Assembly (NCBI GenBank): GCA_950295325.1
Contig: OX485806.1
Span: forward strand, 51,023,169-51,087,168
DNA length: 64,000 nt
Origin: Polytrichum commune
Taxonomy: Eukaryota > Streptophyta > Polytrichopsida > Polytrichales > Polytrichaceae
Direction of reading: 5' to 3'
Part shown: one piece after another, positions 10,601 to 20,500 of the stretch
Layout of the letters: each line of letters starts with the position of its first letter
Numbering within the stretch: the stretch's first letter is position 1
Translations under genes and position numbers: made by a program
The notes under the pieces: generated by a model
Told to the model about the DNA's origin: nothing
Databases searched by the model: none
The model's input: the letters and a program-made list of their open reading frames with translations, nothing else

Positions 10601-13600
10601 TGGGAGTCGTCCATCCCGAAGGTCAAAGGGTTGTTATAGATTCGGGCTCGGGAAGTCTAGGTCCTAATTTTTACAATTATGGGGATAATGGGGATTATGC
10701 CCAATGGCTAAGGGAGTACCCCGAGTCCGAGGTTGATGTGATGGTTACATTTCACCAAGTAGGCTTAGGGAGTGAATTTCCTAGTGTTAGTTTAGGAGAG
10801 GGCTCATTGTTGGAGCCATGTGAGGTGCTCACCGAGGAAGAGTGGATTAGCGGTGGGTTAACACCTTGGGTAGATGACGTGGAAGAGGGTGAGGTTAGTT
10901 TAATTCATGTAGATGGGACTCAAGAGGAGGATGTGATTATTGAGTCATCGAAATTGGAGGAGCCTTTACATTTCAAGACCACGTCTACGGGGATAGTTGT
11001 AGGTCAAGATGTGAAAGATTACCCCAATGTGCCTTCCGATTGGTATCGGAACAAAGAGGAACAAGCACATGTGTCGGAAGCGGATTGGCGGTACGTGGAT
11101 GTGAAATTAAAGAATGGAAAAACCCGACAAATGAAGATGGGCTCCAAATTGGGGGAGAAAGAGGTTAGGGAGTATAGCAATTTGGTGGATGAGTTTAGTG
11201 ATACTTTTGCATGGTCCTACGATGAGCTTAAGGGAATTCCTAGGGAAATGGTAGAGCACCGGATTCCTTTAATTCCGGGGGCGAGGCCAATTAGACAAAA
11301 GGAGAGGAGGATGAATCCTCAATTGCAATTGTTGGTGAAAGCGGAATTGGAAAGGTTATTGAAGGCCGGGTTTATCAAGCCGGTGGAAATCACGGATTGG
11401 GTTTCTCCTATGGTCTTAGTAAAGAAAAAAAATGGGAAATTAAGGGTTTGTGTCGACTATAGGAAATTGAATTCGTGCACACAAAAGGATCACTTCCCCT
11501 TACCTTTTATCACCTTGTTGCTTGAGGAGGTTGGAGGTCATTCGCGATATACCTTTATGGATGGGTATGCGGGTTATAATCAAATTTCCATAGCCCTCCA
11601 AGATATCCATAAAACGGCTTTTACTACACCTTGGGGTACTTTTGTGTGGGTAGTGATGCCATTTGGGTTATGTAATGCCCCGGCTACTTTCCAACGATTA
11701 GTAATGTATATCTTCACCGACTTGTTGTTCAAATCCATGACCGTCTTTGTGGACGATTTAAGCACACAAAGTAATGTGGATGATCACCTACATTGTGTTA
11801 GGGAGGCATTGGTTAGGTGTAGGAAGATGAGGTTAGCATTGAACCCGGATAAGACATTTTTGGGAGTGAATAAGGGAGTGTTGTTGGGTTATGTTGTTAG
11901 TGAGAAAGGTAGAGAACCCGATCCGGATAAGATTGCGGCCATAAGCGACTTGGCAACTCCAACCAATTCCAAGGGGATCTCTAAGTTGTTAGGACATGTG
12001 GGATGGTACCGGGAACTTATTCCTAATTTTTCAAAGATAGCGGTGCCCATTACCCATTTGCTCAAAAAGGATGTCAAATTCGAGTGGACGGATGCTTGTC
12101 AAAAAGCCTTTGAGGAATTGCGGGATAGGTTGAGCACCTATCCGGTGTTGATACCACCCAATTGGGGTAAACCTTTTCACGTCTATTGTGATGCTAGTAA
12201 TGTGGCAATAGGGAGTGCGCTTTGTCAAGCAACGGGAGAAAAAGAGAAGGATCAACCTATAGCTTATGCGAGTAAGCAATTGACCCCCGCCGAAAGAAAC
12301 TACTCTACAACGGAGAGGGAGTGCCTAGCCATGGTGTTTTCCGTTAAAAAGTTTAGGCATTACCTCATGTGCAACCCGGTTGTATTTTTTGTTGACCACA
12401 TGGCTATCAAGTATTTAATTAACAAGGCGGAGTTAAGTGGTAGGTTAGCTAGGTGGGTTTTGTTATTAGAAGAATTCGACTACACGGTGGAATATAAACC
12501 GGGTCGTATGCATTTACAAGCGGACCACTTGTCTAGGTTGTCGGAGGAGATAGGAAAAAATCCGGTAAATGATATGTTAGTAGATGATAGCCTCTTTGTG
12601 GTCACTTCTACACCGGCGTGGTATGCGGGCATAGTGGAATTTCTAACAACCCACAAGTTGCCCAAAGAGTGGACAAAAGAAGAGAGAAGGAAGGTGAGGG
12701 TAAATAGTAGGCAATTTGTTGTAGTGGGCCATAGGTTGTTTAGAAGGGGGTCCGATGGTATTTTACGACGATGCGTGTCAAAAACGGAGGTTGAAGCGAT
12801 TTTAATCGCTTGCCACGATAGCGCTTGCGGCGGTCACTTCTCGGGTCAACTCACCGGGCAAAAAATACTTAGAGCGGGCTACTTTTGGCCTACACTATTT
12901 AAGGACGCCCATGACTATGTAAGGAAATGCGACGCTTGCCAACGGTATGCCCGAGACGACCTTAGAATGGAGATGCCTTTACATGTATCATTACCCTTAA
13001 TTCCTTTCGAAAAATGGGGCATCGACTATGTGGGTGAGGTCCATCCCCAATCTTCAAAAGGAATGAAATATATTGTGGTGGCAACCGAGTACCTCACCAA
13101 GTGGGCGGAAGCCAAAGCGGTGAAGACCGACACGGCGGAACACGCGGCAACATTTATGTACGAAAACATAATTTCGCGGTTCGGGGTGCCGAAGATCCTA
13201 GTAAGCGATAGGGGTACTCACTTTTTGAATGACTTGATTCGAGAGATGACAGAGAAATTTAAAATTGATCACCGGAAGACTACTCCCTACCACCCACAAA
13301 CCAATGGACAAACGGAAAGGGTTAACGGAATTTTGGTGAGTATACTACGCAAGACGGTTATAGACTCGAAGCGGGATTGGGATACGAAACTAATGGCGGC
13401 ACTTTGGGCATACCGTACAACCTATAAGGTAACTACGCGTGCTACACCATTTTCCTTAGTCTATGGTCTTGAAGCGACACTACCAATCGAATATGAAGTC
13501 GAGTCACTTAGGGTGGCCGTGAGTACGAGACTTACCGAAAGTCAATCCTTACGAAATCGACTAACCGATTTGGAAGCACTTGACGAAGGGAGGAGAATGG

Positions 13601-13866
13601 CGGCTCAACATATTGAGGCAATCCAAAGAAGGAGAAAGATTACTTTCGACAAACGATATAAGAGAAGGGCCCTAACACCGGGAATGATGGTCATGATTCA
13701 AGACGCACGAAAGCTTGAATTTCCGGCGAAATTCAATGCGGTATGGTTAGGACCTTACCTTGTCTATGAGGTCTTTCCTAATAATTCAATTCAATTGGAA
13801 ACGTTGAATGGTGAGCTCTTTCCTACCCGTACATCGGGAAGTAGATGTAAGGAGTACCGAGCTTGA
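7627..13866 (+). CDS. Gag-Pol polyprotein of a Ty3-type retrotransposon (2079 aa)
   Basis: One frame encodes all retroviral-type functions for copying the element through RNA into new genomic sites. A retrotransposon gag domain lies at about residues 145-305. A CCHC zinc knuckle follows (C432, C435, H440, C445), with a second knuckle-like CX2CX3HX4C near 520. The aspartic protease has its catalytic Asp at D852 (DGGSS) and a downstream ILLGRPWL flap. The reverse transcriptase spans about 1230-1400, with the active site FVDD at D1376/D1377, a variant of the usual YVDD or YIDD. RNase H carries D1522 and E1565. The integrase has an intact HHCC finger (H1730, H1737, C1768, C1771), a D1800-D1861-E1897 triad with 35 residues between the last two, and a GPY/F-type tail. 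There is no chromodomain, stop or frameshift. Gag and pol are fused, so the gag-to-pol ratio must be set by processing or another route. The start is the first ATG of the open frame; the exact initiation codon is not proven. Confidence 0.95.
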   Translation: MQGRTRSQKPSLIVGLEKSTRKRRSSKISDRLEQDNVRIESCLNVEPRTRSILDTLELGAQLEEEITPSKLSGETSSENYTLREEFPVEVDRGLLNSSPVTMAEERGMDPPPIPPIPPIPPIPPIDPLVRPRGLPIVVPQNLAAMDMPSHLPKFYGTKDEDPSRHMERYIERLASFLITDPGYWLVWFPTTLEGEAYEWYRDHAEGHFRGWEQLQREFLNEFRPEVGQSTALRALSSLKQGREEEISAYIRRFDLVCTRFVGTMLNDDTLKQFFIQGFFKSGTIRGVLERNPLTLADAKRAARDIENLDKDHERLWRREDELIPQFIPIRPRVVAVEPAKYENQIPYAIVDTGPRPLAVREPAPLLALPAPRTDPHLEEVERRLGASQLGFQEAMIKQMQSLTDQMSLMIRSQQPGPPPPVESGRHSSGLWCVQCGQPGHTRQFCRSGQNRDQRGNGNPPQQNQRGQAPPHYGNGSNRGPQPRGQGGQNLEKKEFHPFCGRWHAQGQCWSEGQEFNCSNCGGSHPSDTCRQPDKIINVPYPVANPQQQARDNMRGARPQGVPANELRPPNLYYDHSNARQTFHPPAGLQTTTGYIPIQNRQGVPPNGSNGRQAPPTDPGPSNSQDVRFMDGVLEATCDDMLPLPTRIGEEQSQWPPHTNAITYELVKGKGVVEEAPALAVTTRARRGDASLEVGIGEQGNYSSDEEINLSELHRVARRATKDVERENIILQDRERTNAVHDLDNSDVGEWEGPGVPVDEFDVVGNSKVERCTGYDLWTDLSTLKADITFGQLLEISPTARKTLKEGMPVHKRMRKVKAKIAARIQSQGGRDVKAIEIEVVIVDKVVPNVLVDGGSSLNILPEDTMKKLGLGLTGPSPLVINMANQSSTTPLGMIKDCRMTTGGEEYLVTFHVIKMHSNKDTFPILLGRPWLRMANAMVNWGGPKPSITYGPEGNRVIVSIGSLEGWMKKEMYLPLEKEIDDLNENEIGKALVGVVHPEGQRVVIDSGSGSLGPNFYNYGDNGDYAQWLREYPESEVDVMVTFHQVGLGSEFPSVSLGEGSLLEPCEVLTEEEWISGGLTPWVDDVEEGEVSLIHVDGTQEEDVIIESSKLEEPLHFKTTSTGIVVGQDVKDYPNVPSDWYRNKEEQAHVSEADWRYVDVKLKNGKTRQMKMGSKLGEKEVREYSNLVDEFSDTFAWSYDELKGIPREMVEHRIPLIPGARPIRQKERRMNPQLQLLVKAELERLLKAGFIKPVEITDWVSPMVLVKKKNGKLRVCVDYRKLNSCTQKDHFPLPFITLLLEEVGGHSRYTFMDGYAGYNQISIALQDIHKTAFTTPWGTFVWVVMPFGLCNAPATFQRLVMYIFTDLLFKSMTVFVDDLSTQSNVDDHLHCVREALVRCRKMRLALNPDKTFLGVNKGVLLGYVVSEKGREPDPDKIAAISDLATPTNSKGISKLLGHVGWYRELIPNFSKIAVPITHLLKKDVKFEWTDACQKAFEELRDRLSTYPVLIPPNWGKPFHVYCDASNVAIGSALCQATGEKEKDQPIAYASKQLTPAERNYSTTERECLAMVFSVKKFRHYLMCNPVVFFVDHMAIKYLINKAELSGRLARWVLLLEEFDYTVEYKPGRMHLQADHLSRLSEEIGKNPVNDMLVDDSLFVVTSTPAWYAGIVEFLTTHKLPKEWTKEERRKVRVNSRQFVVVGHRLFRRGSDGILRRCVSKTEVEAILIACHDSACGGHFSGQLTGQKILRAGYFWPTLFKDAHDYVRKCDACQRYARDDLRMEMPLHVSLPLIPFEKWGIDYVGEVHPQSSKGMKYIVVATEYLTKWAEAKAVKTDTAEHAATFMYENIISRFGVPKILVSDRGTHFLNDLIREMTEKFKIDHRKTTPYHPQTNGQTERVNGILVSILRKTVIDSKRDWDTKLMAALWAYRTTYKVTTRATPFSLVYGLEATLPIEYEVESLRVAVSTRLTESQSLRNRLTDLEALDEGRRMAAQHIEAIQRRRKITFDKRYKRRALTPGMMVMIQDARKLEFPAKFNAVWLGPYLVYEVFPNNSIQLETLNGELFPTRTSGSRCKEYRA

Positions 13867-13927
13867 CTAGGCAACTTACCCTTGGAGCAAGAGATGTTTG
13901 GATTCATCCCCCGATGGTCGCCAATTA

Positions 13928-15426
13928 TGTGAGCCCAAAAGGGTGCCCACATTTAGTCTTAGACCCTTGAAACGTTAGTTGATGCACTTTGAAGTAGCAT
14001 GTTACTTCACAAAAATATAAAAAGAGTGAAATGTTAGTCTTAGAAGTACCATGTTGTAATAGGCTAGGATGTGAGTTGTTATTGTGTTTTTACCTTCGGA
14101 AGGATTTGAGTGAATGAGGATAGGTAAGGAGAACTTGGATTGAGTAGTTAGTGAGTAGGCTAGTACAAATGGATGGAGACAACCAAAGTGACTCAAGAGG
14201 CAAGTGCATTCGAATTGGGATGAATGGAGGATCACATGGAGCGCACAAGTGGACCACCTCATCATGGCCACTTAATGGGGAAGGCCCAAGGAAGAATGCA
14301 AGGTGGAGGATAAGCAAATTCTCAAAGCACCAATCAAATCACGAGTTAAGCATCGTGGTTTGAATTAAGTGGTGAGCGACGATTTGGGAAAGTAAGGGGA
14401 GAAAGTTATGGCGGCGGAAAGCGAAGGAGGCTAAGTTTGGGTTGAAGCATCCCAAGTTTGGTAAAGTGTGGTAGGTAGAAAGCCAAGGCTAGTTAAATGT
14501 TCGAATTAGGATCCTTGTTGATCATTTGAGGGAGGAAGACTTAGAAGATAGGATTGGCACCTACTAAGTAGGAGGAAATCTCAAGGGCTTATCGTGAGCC
14601 TTGAGGGTGCTCACCCCCTCAAGCTTACTATATAATCCCTCATTCTTCCCTCACTCATCCTCTCTTTCCTTTGTGCTCCAAGGCACCCCACGAGTTATAA
14701 GTGTGGGTGTGGGAAGCCATATTGGAGCACATGTGTGTGCTTAGTTTTTAGTTTGAGAGCCAAGGCTTGTTAGCCTTGAAGAGGGCTTGACCTCTTGGTA
14801 GAATTAGTGTTGACGTGAAGGATTTTAAAGTTAATTCATGATTCCAATTTGTGGTACTTTAAGTTCATGTTTTGAATACACGTGGTTGCAAGTTCCATGT
14901 TTAAGAGTTGAGCACTTGATGTTGTGATGAGTGCAAAAATATACTTGTGTGGATTAGTTAGTCTTAGTGAAGTTAGGAAATTCTCTCTCCCCCTCTCCTC
15001 TCTAGGATTTTAGGATTTTAGGATTAGAGAAGAATTGTGTGATTAGAAAGGGGTTGTTAGTAGAATTAGGGAAATTAGGTAGGAAGATTAGTTAAGGGCT
15101 TGAATAATTAGTGAGGTAGTTGGGGATTACAACTACAAAGTTGTGGGTTCATGAAGGAGCTGGGTTTATGAAGGAGCTGGGTTTGTTTAGTTAGAAAGTA
15201 AAGAGCTGGGTTTATGAAGGAGCTGGGTTTGTTTAGTTAGAAGCTAAGAAGCTGGGTTTATGAAGGAGCTGGGTTTATGAAGGAGCTAGTTAAATCCAAG
15301 ACCACTTGAAGGGTGAACCTTGCACTATGGACTCATCCAAGTCCAAATCCAATACCGCGGAGGAATGTGAGCCCAAACCCACTACTCGGACTACGGACGC
15401 TTAAGGGTGGGGGGTTTGGCCTCACA
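13928..15426 (+). repeat. 3' LTR of the young Ty3-type element (1499 bp)
   Basis: Matches the 5' LTR base for base at a constant offset of 8789 up to the minisatellite, except for A at 14559 instead of G at 5770, a CpG-type transition. The TATA motif recurs at 14629-14635. The minisatellite spans only 140 bp here (15150-15289). The target duplication GCAAG follows directly. Confidence 0.97.
15150..15289 (+). repeat. LTR minisatellite, contracted 3' copy
   Basis: Counterpart of 6361-6580 with one 63-bp super-unit and one 17-bp unit fewer; the flanking LTR sequence is identical on both sides. Confidence 0.9.
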
Positions 15427-15431
15427 GCAAG

Positions 15432-16569
15432 GGTTGCCAAGGGCCGGCCTGGGGGTTCAAGTGGGTCGGTGAAGGTCGAAAAGGGACGGCTGGGGTAGTC
15501 ATGGGGTGACCAGGGAGCGGTGCTATGAGCGGGTGTTGGAAGGTGACGAGGACGAGCGGCAGCCATGAATCTTTCAATCCTTGCTTATGTCAGGGGAAAG
15601 TGAGATCCGCCGTTAACATTCAGTACTAGAGGCAGCAAGTGAAGGAGTTCCAAGAATATTTTTTGGACAAGAAGTACAAGGAGAAGGTGCGAGGCGAGTG
15701 TATCTTCGGGCGAACGCACAAGATTGAGATTGCCAATGGCAGGTGGGTAGAATTGCTTCAGGAACCTTGTGGTTCCCTAATCATTAGGAAAGATTGTGTA
15801 AATCAAAGATTTATCTTGTCTCTGTGTGACATCAAGGTTTGGATTGTGGCGGTAGGACGAGTCGTTGTGGTGCTGTGATTGAAGCCTTGTAGTTAATGTG
15901 GCGAGGAAAGGCTTGTGGATCAAAGATTTTGTATCTCTAAGTGCAAAAGCATGCTTGTGTATGGGGTCTGCAATCAAGGATATGGTTAATTTGGACGAGA
16001 CTTGGAATAATGCGATTGGATGAGTCACAGTGATACTGTGAATGAAGCCTCTAGTGAATCTCGTAAGGAAAGGCTTTGTGTCTGGAACAATAAGGCATAG
16101 TTCAAATTGAATGAATTCGCCATGGCTATGTATGCGGGAATCACATTTATCTAGTCTTCTATAGCAAAAATGCATATGGCAGACACACATTTGTGTACAT
16201 TGTTTTATTTGACGAGAGAGGGAGAGAGTACCCTAAACTGTAGCCAGTTGTGTTTAGGGTACAAACTATTAGCTACATATCAGCATGTATGTTGCTGCCA
16301 TATAATTTCTATGCAATTTCGAATTGACTCTCAAATCTGCATAGACTTTTGAGTTGTTGGTACTTCGTTTTTTACTATGTAGGGCCCTTGCCATCATGTT
16401 TTCAAGATGCACACAACATGAACCTTCTTCTCTAGCTGCGAAGATTCTCGAAGAGGTTTGATAGGTACTCATTTTCATCATTTGGTAGGGAAGAACTTGC
16501 TGGCAAGTTAGGGTCTATGTTGCACTTTAAATTGAATAAGGATCACATGGTGTTGCCTTTTGACTCAGG
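15432..16569. other. Intergenic; short coding-like ORF and a diverged 65-bp duplication
   Basis: The flank shared by the Ty3 element and the solo LTR. A 79-codon plus-strand frame at 15639-15878 begins plausibly (KEFQEYFLDKKYKEKV) but matches no family I know and soon degenerates. Bases about 15855-15915 and 16016-16080 are diverged direct repeats sharing a GGA-GAGTC, TGTGA-TGAAGCCT and AGGAAAGGCTT pattern. No gene is supported. Confidence 0.4.
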
Positions 16570-16574
16570 TAATC

Positions 16575-17519
16575 TGTCGCGCACCTCTCCATGAGGAGTG
16601 CCCGAAACACCATGGGCACAAGGGGGACCCCGGAGCGACACCCGGGACTTGTGGCGCCGTTGGTGAGAGGGCCCAAGTGATCCTAGTGTGGGTGAGGGCC
16701 CCGGGCGTTGGGAACGCCTCCCACCCACGAAGACTAGGAGGCACAAGGGTAAGGCCATGAGCTATGCGTAGCTCATGGCGTGGTGATTCTAGAAAGCTCA
16801 AGAACACCTCAATCGGAGGTGTGAGCTAGGAGTTATGGCCATTTGAGTGGGGCGCTGTCCCGGGACAGCGCCCTGGTACAGCAGTGCCTGGGAGTGATTC
16901 CCGGGACTGCCAAGGTTCAAACAGGCATAACTTCCTCAAGACTTGCTCAAATGGGGCAAGTGAGGAGTCCATCGGCATCTACGTGAAGCGTAGATGAGGA
17001 TGGAGTGGTTGGTTGTTATGATCAGACATCATACAAGGAAGTTATGATGGTCTGAAGCTGCTGGGGGGTTCTAGGCCCAGCAGCTAAAGGAAAATGTCCA
17101 CTTGGCCCCAACTCTTGGTAGAGAGACAAGAGGTTGGTTGATGGTGAGGTAGGGGCCCCGCGTGATGTCCTAGAGGCTTATATGGGTGAGGTGGTGTGGC
17201 CTCACCCACCCGAGGCCGAACGGCAAGGCCTCCATGGGCTTTGGCCTATTGTGAGGCCATAGTTGCCTAGTATGCTTCGGGTTGTTGTAGTGTTGCTCCG
17301 GCAACGCGATGATCAACATAGGATTGGGGAAATGGGTTACCGATTGAGGGATGAGTCCCGAAAGCAAAGTAGGAGGGTTGGTTCCCTCCTATGAACTATT
17401 GGTCCGGGGTAAGAGGAGCTATCCATTAGCATGGCGGAATGCGAAGGGTTAGCACTCGTAACCTTTGCTAGAAACGAAAATTGGCAAGATTATTAAGGGA
17501 CCTAGCAAGGGTTGCGACA
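16575..17519. mobile_element. Solo LTR of an LTR retrotransposon (945 bp)
   Basis: A GC-rich block starts TGTCGC and ends GCGACA (inverted termini of LTR type). It is flanked by a perfect 5-bp direct duplication TAATC at 16570-16574 and 17520-17524. No internal coding region or second LTR is present, so it is the product of LTR-LTR recombination. It does not resemble the LTRs of the other two elements here. It is unusually rich in perfect hairpins: 16755-16778, 16850-16873, 16976-16996 and 17056-17085. Its transcriptional orientation is not certain. Confidence 0.88.
16850..16873. repeat. 24-bp perfect palindrome inside the solo LTR
   Basis: Two 12-base arms (16850-16861 and 16862-16873) meet at CCCGGG without a loop. 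It is the strongest of four hairpins in this LTR. The others have 10-base arms (16755-16764/16769-16778), 8-base arms (16976-16983/16989-16996) and 10-base arms (17056-17065/17076-17085). Confidence 0.9.
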
Positions 17520-17524
17520 TAATC

Positions 17525-20500
17525 TCTATGCTTCCATTGAGCTGAATTTGCAAACCTATATCTTATCAAGGCCCTAACACCAGGGATGGGGGCTATTTGA
17601 TGTATCTTAGTAGTTCAATCGGGTCTTCGATACATCTTGTTGTTAATTGACGATAGGGCACAAAATGCATAGAGAGAATGCCTCGTTTACCTATTCTTGC
17701 ATAGGGTGTTTTCTCGGTTAAACTGAACTCCATGGTTTTGTCCAATGAATCAGGAATACGTTTCACTAAAGTATCTAAGGGTTAACTTAGTGATCGATAT
17801 TGTGAACAGAGGCAGGGATATCAAATCCCAACAACATGACCACTGCGTATTTTCAAAGCTTTGAAGGACACTGTAACGTGGATATTACACTAATATTAAA
17901 TGTTCATAGTAATTCTCAGGTTTGGCATGTGATTGTGACCCACACGGATTTAGGTCATAATATCTCTAAAAGTCAAAGCAATGGCCATACTAAGACCACA
18001 ACATTACAATGTGAAAATGTAGATCTTTTAGTATTGCAATTTATCAATCTATGATGTAAGAATTTGTCACATGGTACCATGGTGTTAAAAAACCATTATC
18101 TTACAGACAAAAGAACTTATAGTCAAATCTTCTTCGTATGATATGTTGGTGATTAGCTTCCAAATGGCCACTGCTTGAGGTGGGATAAGTCAGGGTTGCT
18201 ATGTCTCGCAATACAGCGAGTGACTAGGGATATTTGAAACATGCATCCTATTGTCTTTGATGCTCTGAATCACTCGGACGTTCATCATCATGGGTCTTCG
18301 TTTTGCAGGTTAGTCGTGGGAGAGACGGCTGGGTAGAACTAAGAAGTTTTTTATTCGACGAGTATTGGTGGTCACTTCGGATGAACCATTGTTTTCATCG
18401 TTCCTTCTGAGGGTGCCTCAATAATGATCAAATGCGGGGGGTTTGTATGTCCTGCAAGGCTTCGTGAGGTGAAGCCGGAAGAGGCTAATTAGCTCCGATC
18501 AAGTTCCTGCTTGTGAGGAAATCATAAGGTCGACGGACTCCGAGCATTTCCAGTAACAAGAAAGAAGGTAGCAAAAATTCAACCCCCACCACACTGGCAC
18601 TGGGGTTCCTGCCCTTCCATCCTGACATTAAGTTGTTGTGATATACATATATCATTTCTGGCGTTCCGGTCTAGACATTGTGTAGGCATGCAGGTGCAGG
18701 TGCATGAGCATGGATGAGGGGCAGAATCCGAACTCCCATTCCCTCCACATTTTTCCATGTCATTGATTGATACCCTTCTTCACATCTTTTGCTCGTCCTC
18801 TGCAAATTAGGAACCAACAACCAGACTACTAACAAAAATAATGCCGTATTCATCACCCCTCAACCCTGGGCACGGAGTTGAAAGAGACAGAAACGAATCC
18901 ACAATTGACCCATCTAAACATTTGTCAATCAAACTTTTGGGAGTCTGAATTCAAACAGGAATTGAACGTCTAACAAGTGACTCTGAAATCTCCCAGCAAT
19001 TTTGGGTGAGAGAAGATGGTGGGCATGCCCCAAGGGTCAACAATCGATTTTGTGAATGGATTCCGGGATATAAGAATTGAAGTTTGAAAGCAGAGCTTAA
19101 AGAGAATTTGATGAATGCTCTCACTGATTTTTTCATAACCTATTAACCACTTGGAGCATGCAGTGCCTTCTTCCCTTGGAAAGTCTAGTAGCAAGTTTCA
19201 CAAGCGAAACATGGCGGAGGCATCGGATACTATGGTTGGGAACACACAACTTCGTAATTCCGGTTCTTTGCAAGAACGTGAAGCTGAGGACAAATGTCTT
19301 GGTGGGGTTGGCATTACCACAACAATCCATCCTACAGACAGTACAGATTCTCGGAAACGTCCAAACGACTTGTCCAAACGTGGAGTGTGTTCAATCCTGC
19401 AAAGAGAGGACCAGCCTTGTAGGTCTACAATCATCTTAACATCTCCTTCAAGTATAGGTGCAAATACTACAGTTTTTGTGTTTTTATGAAAATAAGCATT
19501 ATGAATACATCAACATTGATGACTATTTTTGTCCTCAAGTACGTAGCTGTTACGCTTGGTGCTTGTGTCTACTTCCTCAATGACCGTTTGAAGAGCATTG
19601 GCAGAGCATTCATTCTTGGGTATGTTTTCCTTGATTGCCATTTCTACAATTGAGTTATTCTTGGGCTTGGAGTGACCATCTTCATGATTCACAATTGCTA
19701 ACCAAAAGGGAAAATTCCCAATTTGGTGCAAGAAATTGTCCATGGAGTTGGAAATGCCCACAATAGGGTTGCACGCATACCTTACATTTGACTCGGATTG
19801 ATTAAATTTGTTGGATTGCTAACCACTTGATCTGAAATTGAGACTTTCATTGCAATCCAAACGTGCTAACTTTGTCGAAACCTGGAGCCTCATTTCTTCG
19901 TCTTCCAGATTGCTCCCTCACCATGTCGGACCTGCGTCTGACGTTTAATTTGATTTGGCTTCCAATCCACGCGATGAACACCACCACACCCTGACTATAA
20001 AAACTGGGAGCTCACCCCCATTATAGTAGCACCAGTTTTTGAGAGAGCCGCATTTAAACTCCTAGCTACCTAATCACTCTACATTAAATTGTAGGCTCCC
20101 CGAATATCGAAGGTGCTCAAAGACGTGTGGGCTGCAGTCAAAGGTGACAACAATATCCTCTCACTTGGTTCATTCTCGTTGATTATTCCTTGCATGTCAC
20201 ACGATTATTTGTATAACGATGCTTGTCATGCTTTTTATTCTGTGCAGGAGAGAGACCAAGAAGAAAATATGATTCCGCATATAGCAGATGGATCTTGAAT
20301 GGTTACTTTTTCCAAGTAGCCCACTTCCCCAAATATACAACACACACTACAAGATGGTCAGCGAATCCAAATCATGGCTGTAGCCACTTTCCTCATCATT
20401 TTCAGAGCTCATATGAATATGTTATTCATTCTCAAAGTGAAGATTATTGTGCTCATCAAGTGGTCATGTAGGGCCCCTCCCCTATTATGTTGGCTTTCGA

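Larger units (their letters stand above)
5139..15426 (+). mobile_element. Complete, recently inserted Ty3-type LTR retrotransposon (non-chromovirus)
   Basis: A 10,288-bp element bounded by direct long terminal repeats that start TGTGAG and end CTCACA, with a perfect 5-bp target duplication GCAAG at 5134-5138 and 15427-15431. The internal region holds a leader, one uninterrupted gag-pol frame (7627-13866), and a short 3' tail. The domain order protease, reverse transcriptase, RNase H, integrase places it in the Ty3 (Metaviridae) group; no chromodomain follows the integrase. Apart from an 80-bp repeat-copy difference, the LTRs differ by one base that I can see (G at 5770, A at 14559), so the insertion is young. 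All catalytic motifs are intact and the element looks potentially autonomous. Assignment to the Tat/Athila-like side is an inference from the missing chromodomain. Confidence 0.97.

Noticed and set aside
16560-16807. Short ORFs on both strands over the GC-rich block
   Set aside because: They lie in the solo LTR defined by TAATC duplications and have no family similarity.
19151-19489. 112-codon plus-strand ORF
   Set aside because: Overlapping frames of similar length exist on both strands and none has recognisable motifs.
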